The translations under genes were made by a program, and so were the position numbers. A stretch of DNA of 64,000 bases from Brachypodius melanocephalos. Its lineage: Eukaryota; Chordata; Aves; Passeriformes; Pycnonotidae. The notes under the pieces were generated by a model. That model saw only the letters and a program-made list of their open reading frames with translations, made no database searches and was not told the DNA's origin. The stretch spans positions 10,181,174-10,245,173 of the forward strand of contig VZSR01000028.1 of assembly GCA_013398615.1 (NCBI GenBank). The letters run 5' to 3'. Positions 26,565 through 37,922 of the stretch are shown piece after piece. Each line of letters begins with the position of its first letter. The first letter of the stretch is position 1.

Positions 26565-28578
26565 TATAACAAAGTTTCAGGAGCTGGCAACATGCAGTCC
26601 AAGTGTTGATATTCAGCAGCAGTCCTGGTGCACCTCTGTGGGCAGACTGTGCCCTCTGTCCCATCAGTCACTGCCATGCTGACATGAGTCTGACTAATTC
26701 ATGAGCTCACCACCTTCACGAACTTCACATGCCACAGCGTTCAAGAGGGGAAAGGGCTGGATGGATTAATGCTGTCAATTGTCAGCTGATGTTGACCTCT
26801 TTGAAGCACCTACTCTAGCAACCTCTCTTCTGACAGTGTCTGCCCAAAAAGCACCAATCAAGTGCATTCTTCACAAGTCTATCAGTGCCAGCTTCTTGTC
26901 TAGAACTCGGGCACAAACCACCTGTCACTCAAAGCTTTAAAAAACCCAAACAAAGCAACTGTTTGATGGCAAGCTCTTGTTGACTACCCAAGCACAGCAG
27001 GAAGATCTCAGATGCTCCCGGTATGGCTACGAAACAAGTCATTCATCGAAATTGTTCAGATACTCAACTGCAGGAATCACTGCCACTCCAGGGAAGTCAG
27101 AAGGCTAGAACTCTGTTCATCCGAAAAACAGATAGATACCCAGAGTCCCCTGCAGACCTTCATCTGCTGGCAATCTAGAACAGTATTTTCTGACTAATCC
27201 TTCAAAGTCATTCTTTTTTTCACCCTCAAACTCCTCACATCCATTGCTCCGGCTGGGATTTTGTAACTCACCCTAAGACTTATATACATGATTTATCTGC
27301 GAGAGCCTTTTCTCCTCTTCTCTGGTTCCTCAGCAATTCAAGACAGTACCCAAGACAAACACAAGGCTTTTCCTTCAACCGGTCTGGGTAAGTACTGCCC
27401 CGCTGTAAGTTTTTTATTTTAAGGTATTGGTCTAGCAGGAGGAATTGATATGGAAATGAGTGTCATTACCAGGGTAAACAATCTGTTACTTTCCATACAA
27501 GTCAGAGTGCTAAATCACCACTGGTCCACTACATTACCATCTGAATAGCAGGAGGTAGCTAATGGGCCATATGTTAAAAAGCAGGTTACTGGCATCTTCA
27601 TTTGCAAATGAAAAGCAAGAATGACAGCTGAATGGTGAAGATATGACCATTGATCATATTGCCATTCCCACGGCCCCCATGCAGAATACCCAGCTATGAA
27701 ACAACCAGACAGTTCCTCAGCTCCAAATACCATCCACTTCACCACAAGACTCCAAAAATCAAATTGTGGTAAACCAAGTATGTCATCCAGCCTGCTTCCA
27801 GCTCAGCATAGGAGGTTTCCCAACTAAATTTCACCTGTCACAAGAAAATACTTGAACTGCACCACAAAAGGTCCACATGTGCCTTCCCAAGGTGTGACAC
27901 ACACCAAAGGACCCAAGTTTCCCAACAGAGCTGCTGGGAGGAAGCAAAACAAAAACTGTGCATCATCAGGGGTTCATCAGCTAAACTAACAACTACAGGG
28001 CAGAAATAGGGAACCCTGTCCCATCTCCAGTTTTCAGTCCCAACGCCATGAGCTAAGTGATGCCTTCAGAAGACTAGCCAAACAGCAGCTGCTGTGCTGA
28101 CTTTGTACCAGGAAGAACACCAGGGAGCCCTTCTTTAAGAAGGAATTAACCACCAAGTCCCACTTCAATAGGTAAGGCGGGCAGAAAAGAGTCTTCAGCT
28201 CTGTGATGGGAAGCACTTAATGCAGTTATGCCTCCTCACCCAGAGCTGCTCCCTCTCAACTGTGGCCACAAAAAAAAAGCAAAGGGCGTGGGGGGAAGGC
28301 ATCTTTTTCCTTGGTGGGATCATTTCATGCCTTGCCTGCAAACCCTCCAGCATGGGGAATGGCTGTGCAGGCCACAGGGATGACACACAGCCACAAACCC
28401 TCCGGCTGGTGCCCAGCAAGAGTGATAACAACCCCATGCTCTGCCTCAGCACTGCTTCTGCTGTTTAATATATCCTTGCAATGATATTGCTTTGCTCTCC
28501 AGCAACAGGACTTTCTACCTCAGCATCCTGGTTTTCCCCTTGTCCTCCTACATATACTCTTGACACAGTAATAAGAGG

Positions 28579-28597
28579 AAAAAAAAAAAAAAAAAAA
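28579..28597. repeat. Poly(A) run, 19 bases
   Basis: Pure A homopolymer without a polyadenylation signal just before it. Simple repeat. Confidence 0.95.
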
Positions 28598-29949
28598 GGA
28601 AAATTACATTGAGGGGTCAAGCTGCTCAAATACATACACATCAGAGCTCCCAGAAAGCAAACTAATTACACTGAAAATTATGAGCTATACAGAGTCAGTG
28701 TGACACCAAAAATGACCATTTAAGATGTGATAATAAGCTTTAACACATAGTTTCTCACTCAAAATAAGACTGGAAAGCTTGAAAAAATCTGATTCATTTT
28801 TGCAAAAATGATCCTGCCAAGTGATGGCATTTATAACGCACCCTGTGTGCCAAGGTCTGGCAGCCCTGGCTTGGCTCTCCCACCCCTCCATCATCCCCAT
28901 GGGAATGGCATCTCTCCCCTCTCCAGAGCTGCATGCTCTGCAGGATGCTCCAGAGACCCACCAGTCCCTTCCCAGAGGGAAACCTAATTGATAACCCTGG
29001 GAGAAAACTAAAGCTACATACATACTTCATCATGTTTTTCTCTTACAGGAAGTTTTCCCTCAATCTTTACCAACTTCAAAATTTATCTAACACATCCTCT
29101 TCCCGTAAGGAAGAACGAGGCAGTTAAATCACAGCACCCTGGCATTTGCAGCAACTAATGGATATAAACAGCATTTTCAAATCTGTCAAAATAATTTACA
29201 GTATCTCCCAAAGTTGCCTTTCAGTACAAACAGTTGCAGAGTTAAAAGGTTTTACAATTGCAAATCATTTTTGGGAACAGTGTACAGAATGAGGGTATTC
29301 ATCAATGGGTTTATTAATATGAGTAGAAAGAATAATGGATGCAATATCTGCTAAGGGGACATCACATTATTATACATGCTTTAACTAATTTGCAATCTGG
29401 AAAAAAAAAAGAAAAAAGTATACTGTATCCCAGGGAGGCTCTTATCATTTGCCTACTGCTCTCTTTAGGTACTTACAACACCTGATTAATTAATAATTGT
29501 TGCTTGGGTTATGCTGCTCCACAACTTCTTGTACCCTGGCTGTGAATAATAATCTGGCACTAAAAATTTAATAGGTGCATTGCAATGCTAGCCAAGATGC
29601 ACCCTGCTGAGTGTTAAATAACTTATTTTTTGTAAATATAGCCCTTTTTCTTTTTTCAACCTGAAAGCACCATTACACTTGGATAATTTCACCTGTCACT
29701 CAGAGCAGTAATTAACACTTGCACAGCCTCACTGTGAGATTACCTGAGAGAATCCCACTTGGAATTTTCTTCCCCTTCCTTGCTTTTTTAAAGCCATCAT
29801 CACATTCAGCTGAGCTGCATTTTCATGCTGTACAACGAAGTCCATGGCACACAGCTGGTCAGCTGGGGGTGGGTTTTGTGCTATGTAGGAAGAATGAGCC
29901 CAGGGAGGCCAGATCAGGCAGGACAAGAGCTTCAAAGAGTTTTCCAGGG

Positions 29950-30001
29950 AAAAAAAAATAAAATAAAATAAAATAAGAAAAAAAGAAAAAAAGAAAAAAA
30001 A
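29950..30001. repeat. A-rich compound microsatellite (AAAAT / AAAAAAAG)
   Basis: An A9 run passes into about four AAAAT units and then into three spaced A-runs separated by single G. It is a compound simple repeat of about 52 bases, followed shortly after by a GA run at about 30008-30018. Confidence 0.95.
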
Positions 30002-31590
30002 CCAACAGTGAGAGAGAGACAGACTGGCTGTGTTGCCACTACAAGTAAACAACAGCAGCAGCAAGGAAAGCCAAATGTTCCTCGTAGTGACACAACGCTC
30101 CCACTGCAGTCAGGGAGATCCAAGTGTCGGGATGAACAACAGATCACTTGGACAGATCACCTGCCCAGGATCAACCTCTTCCCTGAGAAAGGCACAGGAA
30201 GGGTCAGGACAAGCACAGGGGTCCAGCAGAAGTGTCCATTAACCTGCACAAGGACTCACGTGGCAGCCCCCTTTGTGCATCCCATCGCCAGGGCTGCCTC
30301 GGGAGCACATTCCATCGCCGTGGAGGGCAGCAGTGACAAATGAGGTAACTCCTGCCCTTGCAGCAGCTCTCCAGTGGCAAGGACATCTGATAACATCCCC
30401 TGGTTAACCCAAATATAGCACAAAACCTCAAGGCAAGCTGGAAATCTTAGGCAGGGAGAGCTGAGGGCCACAGCAGGCTCAGAGAGAATGTTTGCATATT
30501 TGTCCCTGTCCTGTGGGAAAGGCACCACTGATGCCCTCCAGCACCCACCACCAGCTCCCAGGCAGTCTGATCTTTGCCCTGTGGTCCAGCAGCAATGGAG
30601 GCAACACTGCAGAAATGCAGCAAGATCCAGGAAAAGGGGCAACTGCTTGGAAGGACCTGACCAGAGTAGGCTTCAACAAACCAGTCCACTGATCAGCATG
30701 GATCCCCATGTCCTGCATCTTTAAAAGCTGTTTTCTTTCTGAATTAATTTGCACCATGTTTTTCTAGTATAATGCAAATTAATTTCTGCAATAAAACAAC
30801 AGCAGTGGGAGGTTTAGGCAGGATGTCCCATGAAGGATGATTTTCAAAATCTTAACCTCATGAAAGTAGATGAAGGAGAGGATCAAGTGGCTGCACTCCC
30901 CAGTATTGCCCAAAGGGTTTACAATCTCCCTCACCCTCCATCAGCAGAGCTGTGACCAGCTGAAAGAGCAACAAAAAATAAATCTGCCTCAGGGTGCCAC
31001 AGAACATGCAGCGGTTACTCTAACACTGGGTCGGGGATTTTTTGATTTTGTTATTATTTTCTTTCTTTTTTTTTCTCACAGGTTTTTGATTGTTTGGCTG
31101 TTTCTTTTTAGTTCCTTCATTTTTTGGGTAAGAACAACTTCAAAGCCTTACAGATAACAGACACTGCTAATCTATAGCTAACAAGCTTCTTTAGAGGTGG
31201 GGGGGAAACCCCTGCAAACAAGCAACTCACTCGCTAAAATAACCATAACAGCAAATTCTTTAATAACCTCAGCCCACTCCCTGGCACAGACACCATTTGT
31301 CACAGCTCTTCTGGGCAGAGCTGAGTACTTCAGAAGTGCAGGCTTTTGGGATTACAAAGAATTTTAGAGATGCTGACAAGCTGTGCCAGGAGGTCTGAAA
31401 AACAGCACCTTCTTACAGCACTCAGGATCACAAATATTTGCCTTGCTATCACTTTCATGGAAAGAGAAGAGGAAAGAGTAATAAAGCTTTTAGTAGAACT
31501 AATTAAAATTAAATTACTCACAATTTACAATCTGCTTCGTCTATATCCCTAAAAATAAAGCCAATAAAGAGACAGACATTCCGAACTCTC

Positions 31591-31595
<5 letters not shown>

Positions 31596-31625
<30 letters not shown>
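31596..31625 (+). repeat. Poly(A) run, 30 bases, preceded by AATAAA signals
   Basis: Pure A homopolymer of 30 bases. Two AATAAA hexamers lie just upstream (31554-31559 and 31563-31568), the second 27 bases before the run. That is the spacing of a genuine mRNA 3' end, so the run could be the tail of a retroposed transcript on +. Retrocopies are rare in birds because CR1 seldom mobilises poly(A) RNAs. A chance simple repeat in AT-rich DNA is the alternative. Confidence 0.85.
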
Positions 31626-31628
<3 letters not shown>

Positions 31629-33702
31629 GCTCTCCCTTACTTTTATGTCAGCCAAGATATAAAATACCACATCTTCACCAGCAATAATTCTGGACAAAAC
31701 CATTAATCATGCAAAACTCATTCAACACATTTTGCCTTTTCTACTACATGTGAATAATTCACAAATTAAAAGGAGACCAACTAGGGTTACCACTGCGATG
31801 ATTAAAAGCTTTGCAAGAAATACAAATTCTTGTGCTTCGGGGTGTGCACTGACCTCTAGTTCAGAAGAGCTGAACCCAAGCTGCAGAGAGTGAAACCCAA
31901 AGTGCCTTCAGGAGAAAGGCTTCCCCAAACATGGGAAGACACGGGCTGCAGACCACGACTTCTGAGCCTTCTGGGCACACAGGATGTACTATTTGCTGTT
32001 TAATATCCTGCTTTCCCCAGTCCCAAAGCAGCACTCTGGCAATCGGGACAGCAGGCAGCTTCAGTGCCAGCAGGTCTAGGAGGCCTCACAGAGGTTTCTA
32101 GACCAGCTTTTGCAGAGGATCCCATAGACCTGCCAGCCCCCAATTTTGTATGTACACACTCACAGAGGCAGCTGTGACACTGTCTCAGTGTCCTGGAGCC
32201 TGGTCCATCTCTGGGCTCCTTCCCAGCCCAGGCAATTCCCCATTCCAGCTTTGGTGCCCACCAGCCTGTCAGACAGCATGGAGCAGCTCACACCAGGCAC
32301 CAGAGATGCCTTGTCTACAGGTGACAAGGTAAGTGTGAATTTTGGATAATTGCCCTTTTTTAAGCCATAAGAGAGTGGGAGGATGGAATCAAGCACTCAA
32401 CAAAAAAGCTTCTTGCTGCATTTTGGAGACAAGCAAATGGGTGAAAAAGTGAACTCTCATCATCCCCAGGAACATTATTCTGTCTTACAGCCAAAAAACC
32501 CTCACCAGTTTGTGATGCATGAAAAACTTGTAGAACATGTAATTCAACGAGTAGTACAAAGCCAGAAAAATCCCCATGATTTTGGGAGTGCTTTTCAAAT
32601 CAGCAGCAGCACAAGTAACAAGTACATATAATGAGACTGAACTAAAATGAACTTAAGGCAAATGCTAAATATCAATGTAACAGTCAAGGACCAAAGCCAA
32701 CACAGAAGAAGAAAGGGCCCAGGATTAACAGTCTTACATTTCCTCCTCAGACAGACAATTCCATTAATGCTGCAAACATTGTCACGTCCCTTGTGGAAAA
32801 TTAACAGAAATGCCTTTTTTAGACAATCAGGAAATCTTTTCAGGAAAGGCATAACCACTTTCCTGCAGGCATGTAGATTTGGCTTCATTTTCAAGAGGAC
32901 ATTTACTTAACTCCCAAGTGTTTCCTGGGTGCAGTCAGGTATCTCCCCAAGCCTTACTGCAGCTTTTTATAGAAAGTATCTCCAAACACATTTCATGAAG
33001 AGAAGAAGCCTTTATAATAATTTTACAGATAGGGAAACTGAGGCACATGTGCTCGCAACAGTAAACCTCCAGACATCAAGCCACAGGGTTTTTTTTCTTT
33101 CAGGGTCTCCCCTTTGTGGGAAATATGAGCAGCCCCTTCTTCCTGAGGGATTTTACATGCTCCTCCTCTCCAGTCTCAGTTCAGCAGCTCGTACATACAC
33201 TTTGTGCGGCATCCTGGCACAAACCAAGGACCCCAGACCACAGTTTCAGAAAGTGAGGCACTGCTCACCACAGCTTTTAAAGCAGACACTAGCTGATCTC
33301 TTCAGCAGTGCTGGAGTATTTTTCTCTTCCTCTGTACTTGCTGCACTATTATCTTCCCATTTATTTTAAGTCCTGCTAAGCCCAGTGGAGGGGGTTTGCA
33401 GTTTATATTGCCCTGCACTGATCCTCCTCCTGCTTGTTTTTCTGTAACATATGGCCATTGAGGTTATAGCCTCTCTTTCACTTCTGTGTCTAGACCGATT
33501 ACCTTAATTTTTTTAATACCAAAATCTATATGACATTTCCCTCTGTAGGCATCTCTTCTGTCTGGACTCTGATTATATCTCCACCTTTTTTCCCTTAACT
33601 ACTTTGGATGGCCACAACACACAAGTGCAAAGCCTGTATCACCACCAGAGGGTTCAGATGCAAGGAGGAAAAATTAGTGCTTTGCTCAGATTTTTTTTGC
33701 TA
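31626..33702. other. Non-coding stretch containing a possible SINE relic
   Basis: No exon of a known protein was recognised. A strong donor-like AAG|GTAAGT occurs with its cut at 32328/32329, following an open stretch, but there is no independent support for an exon. The possible MIR-type relic at 33012-33049 is listed separately. Confidence 0.5.
33012..33049 (-). repeat. Possible MIR-type core-SINE relic
   Basis: The segment reads 'taataattttacagat' then 'agggaaactgaggcaca'. This closely follows the reverse complement of the conserved central region of MIR, the tRNA-derived core-SINE: 'cctcagtttcc', 'atctgtaaaat', then 'ttatta'. Only about 38 bases are recognisable and the flanks have decayed. 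Traces of MIR and L2 are known from bird genomes as very old amniote relics. The match is short, so this is a probable rather than a firm call. Confidence 0.45.
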
Positions 33703-33778
33703 GCTACTACCAACTTAGTAGCAATAACATTGCCCTAATTGTTAACTGCTAACAATTAGCTAATGCTAAACCTTAGCA
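33703..33778. other. Cluster of four adjacent short hairpins
   Basis: Four perfect inverted repeats follow one another within 76 bases. GCTACT/AGTAGC lies at 33703-33722. GCAAT/ATTGC lies at 33721-33733. CTAATTGTTA/TAACAATTAG, a 10-bp stem with a 5-base loop, lies at 33735-33759. TGCTAA/TTAGCA lies at 33764-33778. The first two overlap slightly. No repeat family was recognised. It could be the core of a decayed palindromic transposon, a structured RNA segment, or an AT-rich coincidence. Confidence 0.7.
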
Positions 33779-36700
33779 ATAACTGCAGTCTTGTCTTCTT
33801 TTACCCCCACTCTGTATCTTGTCACAAAAAAAACCCCACCCACACAATTTTCCATTTCCTTTCCTGTTCGAGGCAATTTTCCTCTTGGTTTCTGCACAAA
33901 TCATTCATGGCAGGTCTCACTGCTGTGTCAGGCACCTGGTTTTCTCACAGACCAGGCAGTCCTCCTCAGAGAAAACCCATGCCTACACAGAAAGGAGACA
34001 GACCACAGGCTGGTCTGTTCAAAATATTTCAACCAGGAATGCTGAGTTTCATTGAGAACTCGTTCAGTTTTGCTTTAGATGCTACCAAACGCTGTGCTGT
34101 TTGTGCTAACATGTTTGTACCATTCTCATGGTCAGCCCCAAACCACTGTCACCTGAGCCACCTTTGTGTCATAGTGCCAACCACATATCTCAGACCTTGA
34201 GCTGGAGGTGGCTGTGACAATGAAAAGGAATTCACTGCTGAGTACTACTTTTAAAGAAAAGTAGCAGAATTAAACAGTTAAAGCCTGATCTCCAGGTAAC
34301 ACAAATCAGATCAGATACATCAAAGTAAAATCTATACCAGCTGTGATTCTTCTAACATAATTTCAAAGCATTTTTATCATCTGCTACTGGCTTCACCAGT
34401 GGCAGAAGGCAGAAAATTTACCAAAAGCCAGTAATAAAAAAACTAAGAGACAGTAATAGAGATCTCATAATGATGATTGCATAATAAATCTGATGACGAC
34501 GAAGATTAAATGGCTATGAATCACATTGTTAAATCTAACTGGGCTGCAGGACTGCCACAGAGGAGCAAACAAATAAGAAAAAAAACCCCAAAGTGACTCA
34601 TCTGAGCCCCACGGCTACTAAACCTGTGCAGATGATGTGGTGCTGTTCCAAGTGCCACATCACCAGGATGCCGAGGGACATACCAGCCTTTGCAAGCACC
34701 AAGCTGGCACGGCGTGCCGTGTCCTTGTGCCTGTCCCGTGTCCCTGGGACAGAGCCGGGCTTCCGGGGCTGGATGAGCTGCAGATGCCCAAGAGGGAGAG
34801 CAGAACAAGGGTGACATTGTTCCCTGTGCACTGCCTGGGCTGCCAGAGTTCACAGCACTGCTTCTCCCCAAAACTTTTGTACAAGAGGCGGTTACCATCA
34901 TTCATTTTTTGACATTCAGAAAAATAACAGTGGAAATACAAGGGGAGGGGAGAGGGAGAGTGCCCAGCAATGACATGGGCACAGAGGCATGTGGGGAATG
35001 AGGAGGAGGGGAGCAGCCCAGCTGCCCATGAATCTCATGGGCTGGACGACGACCTTTTGTGTGCTGCCCACCACTGAAGGTTTCTGACATGCAGAGCCCT
35101 CCTCTCTGCTCTGCAGGGACAACAGCAGCTCAGGAGTTATTAAAACACGGCCTGATCACAAGTCAGAATGAATAAAACCACTTGGAAAAGAGAGAGGTAA
35201 AAGGTACGAAAATTTTACATAAGCAAGGATGCAGGTCAAAAATCTCCTGAAGGGATGGGTGTTTTGGGGCACATCTATTTTTGTCTTCCCAGGTGCCACT
35301 GCTGCAGAGGAGAGCTGTTAACATCGGTTTCGATGCGCACACCAAGTCCTGGAGAGAGCAACAGCTCTTGGTTAGATGGATATCAGTTTGCAAAAAAAAA
35401 TACCACGAGACTTTCATTGTCACTTTATAGGACATCATTTCTGATCAGAAAAAGAGCTGAGAAAGAGACTTTATCCTTGTCTTTGCCACCGTCACCACCA
35501 GTTGTTTTCACCTGTGCCTTGAAAAATGTGAAACTTTGAAATCACTGGACCATAAAGTCAATCATGTTCTTTCTCTACCTAAATAATTAAACATTTGGTG
35601 CCAAACTGAAGGGAATCCAGCAAGAGAAACTTTAGCTTCTTGTACAAACTATAAGTTGCACATAGCTTACACACACAAAAAAATAGACTGATGGTCACAG
35701 TATATATACAGTTCTAGTCTAAAGGGTAACAGTTTTATTTCAGGGCAAAACACAACTTTCCTGGATTCTTAATTTTATTTTCACAGGAGGGAAGTTCTCC
35801 ATAGAGACATACATTCAGCTGATGGCTTCTTGTAGAAAGAAGCCAAGCTTCAAAATGGAAGGGGTTGAGTCCATGCATAACAAACAGATGGGCAATTTCT
35901 TCAGAATTTTCAGCTTGGAAATTATTTTTAAATGTGATGGGATCACTGAGACATGATATAGTCATTGTCACACCATGAATTCTTTCCCTGCCACGGATCA
36001 GAAACTGTAAATAAACTCCCAAGGTAACCAATACCCTTGTGCGGGCTTTAATCTATCAAATATGGTAATTGTTAGCACAATTTAACAACTTGTTGGCTTG
36101 CAAATTAATCACGCAGTCTTAGCAGCAAGGTGCATCTTTTTATAGCAAATGCTTGGCACATGAAGTGTGGCTAATAAGGTGCCTCTAATTTAAAAGTCTC
36201 ACAACATCCCCCTTCGGGAGATAATCGCTCACACCGAAGGCCTCGATCCCAAAAAGGCTGCAGAGAACCACAGTAAGCACTGCTCACCAAATGCTCTGCC
36301 ACTGGAGGGAAGTGGGAGCCAAGGAGGACACCACAGGATAGGAAAAAAACACTAATGGATTGCAACTTACCAATATATCCACAACATACTGGACCAGAAA
36401 GTTTATGTCCATGAAATGTCACCTCTGACCCAGATAAAAATATCTGATTAATCACAGATTTTTAGTAATTTTGATTTAATAAATGTGAACAATATAGGTT
36501 CAAAAGCCATAGGCTTATGGCTTCTTCCTTCTAGCAGCACCTAATTCTCTTGCTCTCTGATCTACTCAAGCATCGAAGTCTTTCCTTGTGCAAAGTCCTC
36601 TTACTCCCCTAACCAGTGTTCAGCCTACATGCCCTCACTCCCTTCATCAGCCAGTCACTCACCCATCTTGGCTCCTCGAGGAGGTTGTCAACCTCTCGTG

Positions 36701-37143
36701 GTCTTCAGCCTCAGAGCTTTCCCCCTAAAGCTTTACCTGTATTGTTGGTCAAACTGACTGACCCCTTCTTGGTGCCTCCTTGCAACTCTTCTCAGACATG
36801 AATCTGTTTTTGTGACACCAAGTTTCAGGCAGGGAACTTATCCTCTTGGTTGAAAGGGTAAAGAGTTATCTGTGTTCTAGGGCACTGCAATGTCACAAAT
36901 GCTGACAGCAAGGCCTACAGAATAACTTCAGAATCTGAGGTGGTTTCCTAAACAGGGTGGTAAGAAATTCAAAGAAAACAGAGGAGTCAACTCTTTAAAT
37001 AACATTAATGCTAAACATTAGACTTCAGACTCCAGAGAAGACTTCAGGTCTTCCCAGAATAAAACTGGTAAGTAAGAGAATTGACTGTCTTTCTCCAAAA
37101 TTGGTTAGTAAATGCACGTCAGAAGAAAATGAAGGGGAGAATG
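33779..37143. other. Non-coding stretch before the ERV-like block
   Basis: Unique-looking sequence without a recognised exon, RNA gene or repeat. There is a modest CpG-richer patch at about 34675-34770. An AT-rich block at about 36040-36150 has several TTAAT/ATTAAT cores. Confidence 0.5.
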
Positions 37144-37922
37144 TGCTCCAACCATCAGAGCTGAGATTCCTCTGCAGGCCATGGTGAGGACTATGGTGAA
37201 GCAGCTGTGCCCCTGCAGTCCATGAGGTCCACAGGGGATGCAGAGATCCACTCGCAGCCTGTGGGAGAAGGGCTCACACTGGAGCAGGTGAATGCCAGAG
37301 AAAACTGTGATCCAGTGGGAGACCCAAATGGAGAGAGAGGGCCCCTGCTTTCAGAGATACAGAGAGAAGACGCTTGCTTCCAGGCTGGAGCAGCCTGTCC
37401 TTGGAGGGCTGCATCCTGTGGAGGACTGACCCATGCCACAGTAGTTTGGGAAGGATTGTTTCCCTTAGGGAGGGTCTCATTGCAGTAGTTCTGGCAGGAT
37501 TGCTGCTCATGAGAGTGAGCCCATGCTGGAGAAATTCACAGAGAACTGTCTCCCATACCAAGGACCTCACAGCAGAGGAAAGACTCCTCTCTCTGAAGGA
37601 AAAGAAGACGATCTCAAGTAACAAACTGACCAAAACCCCCATGCTCTGTCTCTCTGTGCTGTTAGTGGGAAAGAGGGAGGGGATGGTGAGAAAAAATGTT
37701 TTAAAGGCTTAATTTACTTGTCATTATCCTCCTCTGACTCTGTTAATAATAAATTTACCTTAAATTTGAACCTGTTTTGCCCTTGGAGTGTTTTCTCCCA
37801 GTATTTAATTCATAAACCTTCATTAATTTTATTTTCCCTCTCCTCTGCCCAACTGTAGCAGGAGACGGCGAGCAAACAGCTTTCATGGGTGCCTGGTGTT
37901 TGGCCAGTGTCAAACCATGACA
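37144..37922 (+). mobile_element. Endogenous-retrovirus LTR-like element (avian)
   Basis: This stretch resembles a dispersed avian ERV-type element that I recognise by its monotonous internal phrasing. 'gctgagattcctctgcag', repeated 'ctggagcagg'-type phrases and 'tgtggaggactg' come first, then 'aactgaccaaaaccccca', a polyadenylation signal AATAAA at 37748-37753, a T-rich stretch, and an end in 'gtcaaaccatgaca'. The CA end and internal polyadenylation signal fit a retroviral 3' LTR read on +. No gag, pol or env coding was recognised on either side, and the open frames inside are incidental. The 5' boundary is uncertain, and so is the family name. Confidence 0.6.
37748..37753 (+). terminator. 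LTR polyadenylation signal
   Basis: AATAAA hexamer inside the ERV-like element, followed by a T-rich region. It would end transcripts started in or passing through the LTR on the + strand. Confidence 0.5.

Larger units (their letters stand above)
26565..31595. other. Non-coding stretch with AT-rich blocks
   Basis: No exon or RNA gene was recognised. An AT-rich block at about 29290-29740 carries several TAATTA/TTAAT cores between simple repeats and could be regulatory, but this needs alignment. Two A-rich simple repeats (28579-28597 and 29950-30001) are listed separately. Several overlapping open frames near 30200-30750 on both strands reflect a GC-richer patch and have no recognisable product. 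Confidence 0.55.

Noticed and set aside
26229..27727. 22-base word with one mismatch repeated at 26230 and 27703 ('aaccagacagttcctca')
   Set aside because: A single 17-base exact match in 64 kb is close to chance expectation, and the flanks do not align.
37207..37712. Overlapping frames on both strands inside the ERV-like element
   Set aside because: They arise from the GC-richer repetitive body of the repeat. None resembles gag, pol or env.
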